Assembly: GCA_031281555.1 (NCBI GenBank)
Contig: JAITFK010000003.1
Coordinates: 1-40,222 of the forward strand
Direction of reading: 5' to 3'
DNA: 40,222 nt
Source of the DNA: Treponema sp.
GTDB lineage: Bacteria > Spirochaetota > Spirochaetia > Treponematales > Breznakiellaceae
The position numbers and the translations under genes are program-made. This document shows positions 17,938-29,100 of the stretch, in pieces. Position 1 is the stretch's first letter, and each line of letters starts with the position of its first letter. The notes under the pieces were generated by a model that made no database searches, was not told the origin of the DNA, and was given only the letters and a program-made list of their open reading frames with translations.

Positions 17938-19316
17938 TTAAACCTCCAATTTTTTTTATGTACTTTTCGGGTGTAAGAAGAACCCATATTAAGTTCCTTT
18001 CTATATTTTGCCACAGTTCGGCGCGCAAGCGCAATTCCCTTTTGGCTTAATAAAGCGGAAATTTCCTGATCCGAAAGAAGCCTGTTTTCTGCGGTAACAA
18101 TTTCTTTTATTGTTTCTTTTACGCTTTCTTTTGAGAATTTAATGCCTTCTCTGCCTATTCCGCTGACGGAATTTGTAAAAAAGTATCGGATTTCGTAAAT
18201 TCCCCATTCAGTCTGGATATATTTACCGTTGGCTGTTCTGGAAACAGTCGTTTCATGAACTTCCAGTTCTCCGGCTATATCCGCAAGGGTAAGCGGAGCA
18301 AGATATTTCGGGCCGTTAATAAAAAAAGCCTTTTGGAACTTAAGAATAGCGTTAGTTACCCGTATCAGCGTTTGATTCCGTTGTTTTAAATGCCGGATAA
18401 AAAGCTGCGCGTCTTTTGCCTGTTTCATTGCGAAATCCCTTGCTTCTTTTTCCGCCAATTTTCCGGGTTCCTTGTAAAAAGGACTTATTCCGAGAACGGG
18501 AAATACTTCATCGTTCAGGATAATATTAAAATCATCGCCGTCTCTTATAACGCGAATGTCAGGTATTACATAACGCACTTCGGCGGGAGCGAAAGCTCTG
18601 CCCGGGAAAGGCGACAATTTTTTTATAAATTCACCCGCGCTTCTTACATCATCCTCCGAGAGTCCTGTTTTTTTTGCCAAGACAGAATATTTTTCCCGCT
18701 CCAGAAGCTCAAGGTTATCAAGAACTTTTTCGATTTCCTGTATGTTTATTTTCTCCGGCAGTAAATCCTCTGAAAGTCCGATTTGTACAATGAGCGACTG
18801 GCGGTAATCGCTTGTGCATGTTCCGGCAGGCTCAAGTCCCTGTACAAGTTTCATTGCTTCCTGTAACCGGTTTTGCGGAGAAGGGAAAAGTGTTTCAGGG
18901 TTTTCTTTGTGAAAACCGTCGTCATCAAGGTTTTGAATAAGTGTACCCGCAACGGAACGAAGCTCATCATCAACCGGCTCAAGCTGCAGCTGCCACAAAA
19001 GGTGTTCCTGCAGGGTTTCAGGGCGCGTAAGTACGCCCTCAATAAAACGCCTGTGTTCTTCCGCGGCGTATTCCGATCTGCCGGGATCGGAAGATGTTTC
19101 AAAGTACTCGTATTCCTCTTTACGCTGGTTGTCTGTCTCATTCAAGGAAACTGTGCTTTTATCTTCTATTACTTCCAAAGCGGGGTTGATTTCCAATTCC
19201 TGTTCAATTCTTTCGTGCAGTTCGACAATAGGCAGTTCCATTAATTTTATGGACTGGTAAAGCTGCGGATTCATTTTGAGCTGCTGCTTTTGAACAAAAG
19301 ACTGATACAGTTGCAT
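17934..19316 (-). CDS. rpoN: RNA polymerase sigma-54 factor
   Basis: QLKMNPQLYQSIKLMELPIVELHERIEQELEINPALE (region I). HETTVSRTANGKYIQTEWGIYEIRYFF (HTH). C-terminal RpoN box ARRTVAKYRKELNM. Confidence 0.95.
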   Translation of the reverse strand: MQLYQSFVQKQQLKMNPQLYQSIKLMELPIVELHERIEQELEINPALEVIEDKSTVSLNETDNQRKEEYEYFETSSDPGRSEYAAEEHRRFIEGVLTRPETLQEHLLWQLQLEPVDDELRSVAGTLIQNLDDDGFHKENPETLFPSPQNRLQEAMKLVQGLEPAGTCTSDYRQSLIVQIGLSEDLLPEKINIQEIEKVLDNLELLEREKYSVLAKKTGLSEDDVRSAGEFIKKLSPFPGRAFAPAEVRYVIPDIRVIRDGDDFNIILNDEVFPVLGISPFYKEPGKLAEKEARDFAMKQAKDAQLFIRHLKQRNQTLIRVTNAILKFQKAFFINGPKYLAPLTLADIAGELEVHETTVSRTANGKYIQTEWGIYEIRYFFTNSVSGIGREGIKFSKESVKETIKEIVTAENRLLSDQEISALLSQKGIALARRTVAKYRKELNMGSSYTRKVHKKNWRFK

Positions 19317-19445
19317 TATTTATATTAAACCTGCTGAAGGCTTTTTTCAATGTAAATTTGTATTAGTGATATTAAAACCGTTAAGGCTTACTTTGACGGT
19401 TTTTCTTTTATCAGTTATAGTAGGGCATTACGTTAAGGAGATGAC

Positions 19446-20387
19446 ATGAAAGATCCGATTTTGGCAGTGCTTGCTGCAGGCATGGGGAGCCGTTACGGCG
19501 GTCTAAAACAGATTGACAAACTGGGAAAGAACGGTGAAGTTTTGCTTGACTACTCAGTGTATGACGCAGTTCACTCAGGTTTTGAAAAGGTGGTATTTAT
19601 TATCCGCCGAGATATCGAAAATGATTTTCGGGAATTGATACTTGCCCGAATGGGATCAAAGGTACGATGGGAACTTGCATTTCAGGAACAGGACAGCCTG
19701 ATACCGGCAGGTATTTTTGCAGAGGCGCAGAAAGCGGGGAGGGTAAAGCCATGGGGTACAACCCACGCTCTTCTTTGCGCTGCGGATAAAATTGACGCTC
19801 CCTTTACGGTTATAAATGCCGATGATTTTTACGGAAGAGAAGCTTTTGCGGTAATCGGAAAACATTTGTGCGGTCCCGCCGCAAATGAGCCGGTAATAGT
19901 TCCATACCGACTGGATAAAACCTTAAGTTCTCAGGGAACCGTTGCCCGCGGCGTTTGCGCAATAAAAGATGATTATCTTGTTTCGATTGAAGAACTTACC
20001 GCTATTGAGCGGAAAGACGGCCGCATCATCAACACCAACCCTGACGGTTTAATCCGCGAACTTGCGGCAGACAGTCCCGTGTCAATGAATTTCTGGGGGT
20101 TCCCTGAAACTATTCTGCCTGAATTCAAAAAGTATTTTGAAGAATTTTTAGGAATCTTTGCCGCAGATATAACAGGCCATATTAAAAGCGAATGTTATAT
20201 TCCTCTTGCCGCAGATCAATTTATCAAGCGGGGAATAACAAGAATTAAAGCTCTGCGCTCAGATTCCGACTGGTTTGGCGTTACATACCGGGAAGACCGT
20301 GAGGCAGCGGTTAAAAAGCTGGCTGAGCTGACCCAAGCGGGCGTTTACCCGCAGTCGCTCTGGCAGACAAACGGAGGAACTCATTAA
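19446..20387 (+). CDS. NDP-sugar pyrophosphorylase-like nucleotidyltransferase
   Basis: ILAVLAAGMGSRYGGLKQIDKLGKNGEVLLDYSVYDA and FTVINADDFYG. Confidence 0.85.
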   Translation: MKDPILAVLAAGMGSRYGGLKQIDKLGKNGEVLLDYSVYDAVHSGFEKVVFIIRRDIENDFRELILARMGSKVRWELAFQEQDSLIPAGIFAEAQKAGRVKPWGTTHALLCAADKIDAPFTVINADDFYGREAFAVIGKHLCGPAANEPVIVPYRLDKTLSSQGTVARGVCAIKDDYLVSIEELTAIERKDGRIINTNPDGLIRELAADSPVSMNFWGFPETILPEFKKYFEEFLGIFAADITGHIKSECYIPLAADQFIKRGITRIKALRSDSDWFGVTYREDREAAVKKLAELTQAGVYPQSLWQTNGGTH

Positions 20388-20388
20388 A

Positions 20389-20901
20389 ATGAGCGTAACG
20401 GCAATTTTATTATGGACCGCCGTCCTGTCCTTTATGCCGATTTCCGAATTGCGGGGGGCCATTCCTTTTGCCGTTGCGCATAACGTCCCATGGTACTGGG
20501 CATATCTTTTTGCCGCCGCTGTTAATGCGCTGGTCGCTCCGGCATGCTGGATATTTCTGGCAACTGTACACAGACTCTTTTACGGCACAACGCCTGAAAA
20601 AGGCATACGCTGGTATAAAAACATTTTTGACAAGTTTGTTGAAAGAGCGCGGAAAAAACTTTCGGTTAAATTTGAAAAATGGGGCTGGCTGGGCATTGCC
20701 GTTTTTGTCGCTATTCCGTTGCCGATAACGGGCGCATGGACAGGAACTCTCGGCTCATGGGTACTGGGAGTTTCACGGCGGCGTACCATGCTTGCTGTAA
20801 TAATCGGAGTTTTGGTAGCTGGAGCCATAGTCAGCGCGGTGGTAATGTTAGGAATAGAAACTTTTAATATTTTTATAAACAGCAAATGGAGATCGGCTTG
20901 A
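20389..20901 (+). CDS. COG2426-type small multidrug export/membrane protein
   Basis: MPISELRGAIPFAV...ARKKLSVKFEKWGWLGIAVFVAIPLPITGAWTGTLGSWVLG is characteristic of the family. Confidence 0.8.
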   Translation: MSVTAILLWTAVLSFMPISELRGAIPFAVAHNVPWYWAYLFAAAVNALVAPACWIFLATVHRLFYGTTPEKGIRWYKNIFDKFVERARKKLSVKFEKWGWLGIAVFVAIPLPITGAWTGTLGSWVLGVSRRRTMLAVIIGVLVAGAIVSAVVMLGIETFNIFINSKWRSA

Positions 20902-21701
20902 TTATCGGTATTGACATTGGAGCTACTATCACCAAAGCGGTCTCAATTGAGAATGGTAAGCTTATCCGCAAGGTAAGAACCAAGGCCTTGGACGCAGTAA
21001 CTTCCGCTACCGGCGCTTTTGGAAAAATTGTTCTTGAAAATGAAATTGCCATGGATGTAATTAAAGGAATCAAAATTACAGGCGTCGGCGCTTCCAAAAT
21101 AAAAAACGATATTTTCGGGATTCCCACAAGCAGGGTTGACGAGATAAAAGCCATTGGCACAGGCGGGATGTTTCTTTCGGGAATGGACAATATTATTATT
21201 ACAAATATAGGAACCGGGACCGCGATTATCGAAGCAAACGAAAAAGGTATCTCCCATTTTGGAGGATCAGGCGTCGGCGGAGGCACCATTATCGGACTTG
21301 CGAAAAAACTTCTGCCTACTGCGGAGTTCAGCGGCATTATCAAACTCGCTCAGACAGGTAATCTAAGCAACGTAGATTTATTACTGGAAGACATTATGGA
21401 AACGGATATAAGTTTTCTTAACAAAGAAGCTACCGCCGCCAATTTCGGGAAAATGTCAGATAACGCCTCTGGCGAAGACATTGCGCTGGCGATTATCAAC
21501 ATGGTGTATCAGGTTATCGGGGTTCTTTCCGTATTCGCTGCCAGAGCAAAAAACATCAAACGGGTTATTGTTACAGGTAACGGCAGCGATAATAAACTGG
21601 GACAAAAAGTACTTTCTGATATTACATCATTATATGGCGTTGAATTTATCTACCCTGCCGACGCAGAGTATACCACAGCAGTCGGCGCGGGGCTTGCGTA
21701 A
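20886..21701 (+). CDS. Type II pantothenate kinase-like protein (CoaW-like)
   Basis: IGIDIGATITKAVSIENGKL, VGASKI, NIGTGTAIIEANEKGISHFGGSGVGGGTIIGLAKKLL. Confidence 0.75.
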   Translation: MEIGLIIGIDIGATITKAVSIENGKLIRKVRTKALDAVTSATGAFGKIVLENEIAMDVIKGIKITGVGASKIKNDIFGIPTSRVDEIKAIGTGGMFLSGMDNIIITNIGTGTAIIEANEKGISHFGGSGVGGGTIIGLAKKLLPTAEFSGIIKLAQTGNLSNVDLLLEDIMETDISFLNKEATAANFGKMSDNASGEDIALAIINMVYQVIGVLSVFAARAKNIKRVIVTGNGSDNKLGQKVLSDITSLYGVEFIYPADAEYTTAVGAGLA

Positions 21702-21716
21702 AATTGGTATAACGCT

Positions 21717-22913
21717 ATGAAATATTTAACACTGATATTTATTTTTTTGACCGCTTTAATTGTTTCATGCATTTCTGCCGGGAACCCAAATAACAGATCA
21801 AAAACGAAAATAGAGTCTGTTGAAATTTACCCGGTTACAGCTCCTGCCGCGGGCAATTACCCGCAAAATCTGTATAAATTACCGTATAAGGCTCACACAA
21901 ATGAGTATCTTGATTATTCGCAAACCGTACAATGGGAACCGGATGTACGAAAAACCTTCGATACGAATACCGTGTATACAGCTATAGTACGTCTCGATCC
22001 TTTACATAAAAATTTTACTTTTAAAGGTAATGAAATAAATGACATAAAAGGACTTCCTTCAGAAGGCGTGGACTCAATAACAATGGAAACAAAGGGAGAT
22101 TCAATCGTTTTAAGAATAGTTTATGAAAAAACAGCGGGTAAAAATGCGGAAAGCAAACTTATCTTTTGGGACGACTTTAACGGAAACTCTCTGGATTTTT
22201 CCAAATGGGATAACGCTCCTGAATGGGACAGGCAGGGACGCAGTTCATGGAAAGACGATATGGTTTCTGTGAACGCCGGATTCCTTCATCTTGGTTTTAA
22301 ACGCGATCCTGTACTGGGAGCGGAAAAGTCCAAAAACAAGACTCTCGCGAATAACTGGATTCGCTGCGGAGCTATTCGTACTCAAAAGAAGAACGGTTAT
22401 ATGCTGTTTTCAAACGGTTTTGGTTTTTATGAAGCGCGTATAAAATTACCGAAGATAAACGGAATATGGGGAGGATTTTGGCTGATGAGTCCGTCTCAGT
22501 GGATTATGACGGATGAAGGCGTTATCGGAACCGAAATTGATATTGTAGAAACATTCGACAGCCCGCGTCATCTTTATAACGCGGCTCTTAACTGGAACGG
22601 ATACGGAAAAAACAGAAAAGCTGTACATAGCTTTGAAAGTAAACTTCCTGATATTGATATTTTTGACGGCGAGTTTCATGTTTTCGCGCTTGACTGGTCG
22701 CCTTCGGAGTATATTTTTTTTGTGGATGGGGAAATATTTTGGCGCGTAGACGGCGGCGCGAGATTTAAAAACAGCGGTATTAACCAAAACCCGAACTATA
22801 TCAAACTGACAACGGAAAGCGGCGAGTTTTCAGGCGCGATACCAGAGGATTTTACAGATGGCGAAATGCTGGTCGATTACGTTCGTGTTTACAATCAGCC
22901 GCAATACAATTAA
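21717..22913 (+). CDS. Glycoside hydrolase family 16 lipoprotein-like protein
   Basis: Signal/lipobox ALIVSC. Catalytic motif TEIDIVETF (ExDxxE). FHVFALDWSPSEYIFFVDGEIFW. Confidence 0.88.
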   Translation: MKYLTLIFIFLTALIVSCISAGNPNNRSKTKIESVEIYPVTAPAAGNYPQNLYKLPYKAHTNEYLDYSQTVQWEPDVRKTFDTNTVYTAIVRLDPLHKNFTFKGNEINDIKGLPSEGVDSITMETKGDSIVLRIVYEKTAGKNAESKLIFWDDFNGNSLDFSKWDNAPEWDRQGRSSWKDDMVSVNAGFLHLGFKRDPVLGAEKSKNKTLANNWIRCGAIRTQKKNGYMLFSNGFGFYEARIKLPKINGIWGGFWLMSPSQWIMTDEGVIGTEIDIVETFDSPRHLYNAALNWNGYGKNRKAVHSFESKLPDIDIFDGEFHVFALDWSPSEYIFFVDGEIFWRVDGGARFKNSGINQNPNYIKLTTESGEFSGAIPEDFTDGEMLVDYVRVYNQPQYN

Positions 22914-22973
22914 GTTATCAGGAGTTTAACAGTATAGCCAGGCAGCGTTTTATTCGCAAGCGGGTTTAATACC

Positions 22974-22990
22974 CCGCCCCTCTGGGGCGG
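22974..22990. repeat. GC-rich hairpin 1 (REP-like)
   Basis: CCGCCCC-TCT-GGGGCGG in the convergent intergenic region. Confidence 0.6.
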
Positions 22991-23060
22991 TTTCGCGCCC
23001 ATGAAAATATTTTGTATCAATTGGTATTAAATCCCGCATACAATCCATTCCTTACAGAAC

Positions 23061-23094
23061 GACGATACCCCGCTGCTCTGCGGCGGGGTTCGTC
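23061..23094. repeat. GC-rich hairpin 2 (REP-like / bidirectional terminator candidate)
   Basis: GACGA-T-ACCCCGC...GCGGGGT-TCGTC. About 12-bp stem overlapping the 3' end of the minus-strand GH5 gene. Confidence 0.6.
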
Positions 23095-24715
23095 ATTCCG
23101 AAAAAATTACCTTGTCAAGTTGAATAACGCCTTTTTGAACAGTTATCTTTACCTGCAATTTTTCCGCTTCCGGCAGTAATACACCTTTGGTTGTGATAAC
23201 ATCTTTTGACGCCTTCAAGTCCAGGGTTTCAAGCAAGGTCTCCCCGGCTGAAATATCAACAAGCGAATCCTCTGTGACAACCAGTTCCAAAGTTGTTTTT
23301 CCCCGCCCTGACGTATCGTAAATACTGTAAACGGCAAATTCACCCTGAGTTAATTCCAAAGTAAGAGAGTCCCATCCGCAGTCAAAACCGGCTTTTTTCT
23401 TTTTTTCTTTTTCCCTTCCGGTTTTAATTTCCATGCCGCAGTCTGACCTGTACTGCGATTTACCGCTCTCTTTACAGACACCGCTGTAGGAAACACCCTT
23501 ACCCGGAAAAAGATCAAAATCGGTTCCCCGCACAGCGCAGCCCGGCTGTCTGAGACAATGGCGCGTAACGCCGGTATTTTGCGTACAATTTTTTACAAGC
23601 ATATTTTCAAGATATTCCCGAAGAATTGCCTGCGATTCCTCATAAGAAGGGCGCGGCCCTCCTTCCGCGTAACCTGTAATCTTTTCCCATTGAGCGGGTT
23701 TATTAACTGATAATGGCGAATTAACGGTGTTCATTTTTTTCCAGGGCCAAACATTATACCCAATACCGAGATCAGCTGACAGAGGATACATGGCTGTAAA
23801 CCATTCAAGCGCGTTTTCACCTGTTTCTCCCAGCCATAACGGCTGGTTCAGGTGTTTGGAAACGTCCATAAATTCTTTAAAAGAATTTATATCAGGCAGA
23901 CAACCGTACCTGTGAAAGTGTATTACCATATTATCGTCATAACGTTTGTTAAAAATATCCGTCTTAGTAGACCAGCAATGCCCTTCAATAGAAAGCAAAT
24001 GTTTATTGTCATGTTTTCTTATAGCGGCCGCAGCCTCATCGTAAAACCGCACAAGCTCAGGAATCAGGTGATCGCAATCAATGATCCCTTCTCTGGGCGG
24101 GCGGATCGGTTCATTAAGGATATCATATCCGCCGACAATCCATCTGTTCACATAACGGGCGGCCAATTTTTCCCAAATTGCGATGGCTTTGTCCCAACTG
24201 TCCTTATCCATAAACAAGCGCGGTAAATCATCGGTACAGTCATCAATATTAGCGCCTGTCTGTCCTCCCGGCGCACCGTGCATATCCAGAAAAGCATATA
24301 AGTTATATTCCTCACACCAGTTTATACAATTGTCCAGAAGCGTAAAACCGTCGTCAATCCAATTTAAGCCGGGCTCGTCTTCAAGCAGAATCCTCGAGTT
24401 AAACGGAATACGCACCGAATTGTAACCCAGTTCAGCCATTAATCGGATATCTTCCTTGGTAATATACCTCATTCGAAATTCTTTCCAAAAATATTCGGAA
24501 AAAACTGAACCGGTTAATTCTCGGACAACTTTTTCTATTATTCTTGGACGATCAAAGCGCTTATTATGGCTGAGCCACATATAACCTTCGCAGAGAAGCC
24601 AATTGCCCAAACCCCATCCGTTTAGAAGTACAATGTCGCCTTTTTCATTGACGACGTTTCTTTCAGATGCCCTCAGGTAACCTTTTACAAGGCTGCGATC
24701 CATTTCTTTTCTCAT
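23093..24715 (-). CDS. Glycoside hydrolase family 5-like protein with C-terminal beta-rich domain
   Basis: NGWGLGNWL, AYLD-type FLDMHGAPGGQTG, DILNEPIRPP (acid/base NEP) and LWLGETGEN (nucleophile region). Confidence 0.88.
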   Translation of the reverse strand: MRKEMDRSLVKGYLRASERNVVNEKGDIVLLNGWGLGNWLLCEGYMWLSHNKRFDRPRIIEKVVRELTGSVFSEYFWKEFRMRYITKEDIRLMAELGYNSVRIPFNSRILLEDEPGLNWIDDGFTLLDNCINWCEEYNLYAFLDMHGAPGGQTGANIDDCTDDLPRLFMDKDSWDKAIAIWEKLAARYVNRWIVGGYDILNEPIRPPREGIIDCDHLIPELVRFYDEAAAAIRKHDNKHLLSIEGHCWSTKTDIFNKRYDDNMVIHFHRYGCLPDINSFKEFMDVSKHLNQPLWLGETGENALEWFTAMYPLSADLGIGYNVWPWKKMNTVNSPLSVNKPAQWEKITGYAEGGPRPSYEESQAILREYLENMLVKNCTQNTGVTRHCLRQPGCAVRGTDFDLFPGKGVSYSGVCKESGKSQYRSDCGMEIKTGREKEKKKKAGFDCGWDSLTLELTQGEFAVYSIYDTSGRGKTTLELVVTEDSLVDISAGETLLETLDLKASKDVITTKGVLLPEAEKLQVKITVQKGVIQLDKVIFSE

Positions 24716-24726
24716 TTTTCACTCCG

Positions 24727-24942
24727 TTATAAGTCCATTATTTTATCTAGCTTTTTATTTTCTTTTTCCAATAATTCAATTGTACTGTTTTGTTTTTCAA
24801 TTTCCAGCTTTAATATTTCTTTTTGTAATTCCATTTCACGTATTTTGTCTGTTTGGGTCTTCCGTTTATGTGAAAGGATAATAGCCGTAATCGGTATGGA
24901 TAACGCGGCTAATGGTATTAATAACCCTGTTAAACTTCCCAT
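24727..24942 (-). CDS. Small membrane-anchored coiled-coil protein
   Basis: N-terminal TM GLLIPLAALSIPITAIILSHKR, then heptad-like MELQKEILKLEIEKQNSTIELLEKENKKL. Confidence 0.6.
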   Translation of the reverse strand: MGSLTGLLIPLAALSIPITAIILSHKRKTQTDKIREMELQKEILKLEIEKQNSTIELLEKENKKLDKIMDL

Positions 24943-25313
24943 TATTATAAACTCCTTGTTTCAGTCCGGTTTATTTAAATGAAGGATCATTGGACGGAAA
25001 TCATGATAAGCGTTAAGGCAATTAAAATAAGCGGTAACTTCTTCATTAATTATGAATTATAACAGAAAAACGCTGTTTCTGTAAATTGCTGCGGTATTAT
25101 CATTGTTTTTTCAAGATTTTTATTTTGAAAATAGTTTATCTCTTAAAAAATATATTGAAAAGGTTGCTTTGCATCTTTGTGAGACATCTTTTCGGTAAAT
25201 TTACCGCAATTAACTCTTGTCAAATCGCCGCAAAAGATTCGCTCTGAAGCCTTGAGACAGCTATGGATTTTTACAGGGTTACATCATAAGCCGTATTGTA
25301 CTATTGTAAAAAC

Positions 25314-26096
25314 ATGGTCATAGATTTCCATACGCATATTTATCCCGATAAAATAGCGGCAAAAGCGGTCGCCAATATTTGGGAATTTTACACAATTAAA
25401 ATGCAAAAAGACGGTACTGTGAATGCTCTGCTTGAATGCGGGAAGGGAGGCATCGACCATTTTGTTATTTTTTCCGCCGCCGCTGTTCCTGAGCAGGTGC
25501 GGTCAATTAACGATTATATAGCGTCAGTCTGCCGTGAATATCCTCAGATGACGGGCTTCGGAACGCTTCACAAGGATATGGAAAACCCGCATGAGGAAAT
25601 TGAAAGGCTGATTGGGCTTGGCTTAAAAGGAATTAAACTGCATACTGACATGCAGAAATTTAATATTGACGATGACCGCATGATGGATATTTACGCGGTT
25701 CTAGAAGGCAAACTACCTGTTATTTTTCATACGGGCGATTACAGGTTTACATTTTCCCACCCTTCAAGAGTTGCCCGCGTGCTTGATAACTTCCCCAAGT
25801 TATGTGTGATAGCGGCTCATTTCGGCGGCTGGTCTATTTTTGATATTGCCTGGGATTACCTTCATAACCGCAGTTGTTATTTCGATGTTTCAAGTTCTCT
25901 CCCGTTTATCGGTAAAAGGAGAGCGGCGGAGCTTATACGCGGTTACGGAGCGGAACGTTTTCTTTTCGGCTCGGATTACCCGATGTGGAACCCTGTCGTT
26001 TGTCTGGAGGAATTTTCACAGCTTGACTTATCTGACAGTGAAAAGGAAATGATTCTATGGCGAAACGCGGCGGAGATTTTACAGATAAAAAGATGA
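25314..26096 (+). CDS. Amidohydrolase family protein (metal-dependent hydrolase)
   Basis: VIDFHTHIYPDK, GIKLHTDMQ, VIFHTGD, CVIAAHFGG, FLFGSDYPMW. ATG 25314 is preferred over TTG 25296. Confidence 0.85.
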   Translation: MVIDFHTHIYPDKIAAKAVANIWEFYTIKMQKDGTVNALLECGKGGIDHFVIFSAAAVPEQVRSINDYIASVCREYPQMTGFGTLHKDMENPHEEIERLIGLGLKGIKLHTDMQKFNIDDDRMMDIYAVLEGKLPVIFHTGDYRFTFSHPSRVARVLDNFPKLCVIAAHFGGWSIFDIAWDYLHNRSCYFDVSSSLPFIGKRRAAELIRGYGAERFLFGSDYPMWNPVVCLEEFSQLDLSDSEKEMILWRNAAEILQIKR

Positions 26097-26166
26097 ACTG
26101 CGCTTGCGCAATTTTATTATAGAAAAAATCCCCTGTTTGTGGCATATTTTTTTACAGGAGCAGCGT

Positions 26167-29100
26167 ATGTATAAAACAGTTGATGCGAAAGTAAATTTTC
26201 CCAAACTTGAGGAAGAAATCCTCAAATTCTGGGAACAAAATAAAATATTCCAGAAATCCGTTTCTCAGCGGGAAAAAGAGAGCGAGTTTGTTTTTTACGA
26301 CGGCCCTCCTTTTGCCACAGGTCTTCCTCATTTTGGACATTTTGTGCCAAGCACAATAAAAGACATTATTCCGCGCTACCAGTGCATGAAGGGTAAAAAA
26401 GTCGAGCGCCGTTTCGGCTGGGACTGCCACGGCCTTCCTGTCGAAAACCTGATTGAAAAAGAGCTTGGTCTCAATTCCAAAACGGAAATAGAAAACTACG
26501 GTGTTGCCAATTTTAACGAAGCCTGCCGCGCTTCAGTCCTCCGTTATGTTAAAGAATGGCGGCAGACTATCACGCGGCTTGGCCGCTGGGTAGACTTCGA
26601 CCATGACTACAGGACAATGGAAGCTGATTATATGGAAACAATCTGGTGGGTCATGAAGTCCCTTTGGGATAAGGGTTTGCTTTATGAAGGCCACTATATC
26701 CTCCCGTACTGTCCCCGCTGCGCCACAGTACTCTCCAACCACGAATTAAATTTGGGAGGTTATCAGGATGTGCATGATCCCGCAATCACTGTAAGGTTCA
26801 AAGTAACTGGGGGGCCGGAGAATACCCCTCTTAACACCTACCTGCTGGCATGGACAACGACCCCCTGGACTTTACCTTCAAACCTTGCCTTAACGCTTGG
26901 CCCTGAGATTGACTATGTTTTAATAGAAGACCTCTCTGATCTCCACGACCAATACATTCTTGCAGAAGCGCGTCTTCCCGCTTACTACAAAGATTCGTCC
27001 GAATATAAAATCGTTTGGCGCAAAAAAGGCGCTCAGCTTGCAGGCATTCAATATGAACCGCTTTTTCCGTATTTTAAGGACGCACCCGCCTCTTTCCGCA
27101 CTTTTACGGGCGATTTTGTTACTACGGAAGACGGTACAGGTATTGTGCATACCGCACCCGGTTTCGGCGAAGATGACGCGCGCGTACTCAAGGGAACGGG
27201 TATACCTGTTATCTGTCCTGTGGACTCTGAATGCAGGTTTACAGACGAAGTGAGTGATTTTACAGGATTGTTTGTAAAAGACGCTGACAAGGCGATTATT
27301 GAAAAATTAAAAGCGGAAGGCAAACTTGTAAAACGCGATCAGATTCTGCACTCATATCCACACTGCTGGAGGTGCTCAAGCCCGCTCATTTACCGCGCTG
27401 TCGGTTCGTGGTTTATCAGTGTGGAGAAAATAAAAAAATATATGCTGGAAGCCAACAGCCAAATCTACTGGGTTCCCGAACATATCAAGGAAGGCAGGTT
27501 TGGCAAATGGCTGGAAGGAGCTCGCGACTGGGCAGTCAGCCGCAGCCGCTATTGGGGCAACCCGCTTCCAATCTGGAGGTGTCCCGACTGCGGAAAAAAA
27601 ATCTGCGTGGGAAGCCGAGCCGAACTGAAAGAGCTTTCAGGCGTATACCCGGAAGACCTTCACAAACACTTTGTCGATGAAATAACGATTCCCTGCGGCT
27701 GCGGCGCGAAAATGACACGTGTTCCTGAAGTTCTTGACTGCTGGTTTGAATCGGGGGCGATGCCATACGCTCAAAACCACTATCCGTTTGAAAACAAGGA
27801 ATTCTTTGACAGCCACTTTCCCTCGGATTTTATCAGCGAAAGTCTTGATCAAACCCGAGGTTGGTTTTACACGCTGACAGTTCTTGCGGCCGCGCTGTTT
27901 AAAAAGCCGGCTTTTAAAAACTGCATTGTAAGCGGTCTTGTCCTTGCAAGCGACGGAAAAAAAATGAGCAAAAGCCTTCGCAATTTCACAGACCCCAATG
28001 AAGTTATCAATACATTCGGCGCTGATGCCTTGCGGCTATTTTTGGTGCATTCAGCGGTATTAAAAGCCGACGATCTTCGTTACAACGACGAAGGCGTGCG
28101 CGATATTATGAAAAGTATAATAATTCCCTTATGGAACGCGTACAGTTTCTTCGTTACTTACGCGAATATCGACAAAGTTACCGCCAAGAGCGCTCCCGAA
28201 AAACCTGTTAATCCGCTTGATCAATGGATACTTTCTGAGGCTCAAACCCTTGTAGAAAAGACAGGCGGCGCTCTTGACGCATATGACCTCAGCCGTTCTG
28301 TCGATCCAATCCTGCGCTTTATTGACCTCCTTAACAACTGGTACATCCGACGCTCACGCCGCAGATTTTGGCGGAGCGAGAATGACAGCGACAAACTTGA
28401 AGCATACGGCGCTCTTTATGAAGCGCTCAAAACATTGATAATGGTTGCGGCTCCCTTTATGCCTTTTACAACAGACGCAATCTGGCAAAATCTGCGGCAG
28501 GAAAGCGATCCGGAATCCGTACATCTGGCGGATTTCCCTGTTCCCGCCGAGAAGCGCCGCAACAAACCGCTCGAATTCCGCATGGCTTCGGTTATGTCCG
28601 CGGTTTCAATCGGCCGCGCCTTGCGCTCACAGTGCAATATCAGGTCGCGCCAGCCTCTTCGCAGGGCGGAACTTGTTACGCGCAATAATGATGAAAAAAA
28701 GGCGCTGGTTGAAATGGCTGACATTATCCGTGAAGAGCTTAATGTCAAGGAGATTATCTTTTCAGATAACGAAGAAGATCTTGTCGAATATGAAGTAAAG
28801 GCAAATTTCCGCATATTGGGAAAGGAACTCGGCAAGGACATGAAAGCCGCCGCCGCTCGTATTGAGAATTTAAACCACGCTGAGATTCAAAGCGTTCTTG
28901 AAGGCTCGTCCCTTTCGATAGATATTCAATGTGAAGGCGGTGTAAGGGCGCTTGAAATAACAGTGGATAAACTGGATATCAGGCGCAATGAAAAAGCAAA
29001 TCTGCGTGTCCTTAACGAAGGCACTCTAACCGTCGGACTTGACACGGAAATAACGCGCGAGCTTTCAATGGAAGGCGATATACGCGACCTTATCCGCGGT

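Noticed and set aside
22920-23095. CRISPR-like repeats
   Set aside because: The two palindromes are different sequences with no regularly spaced direct repeats; they are better explained as REP-like or terminator hairpins. No CRISPR array was seen anywhere in the window.
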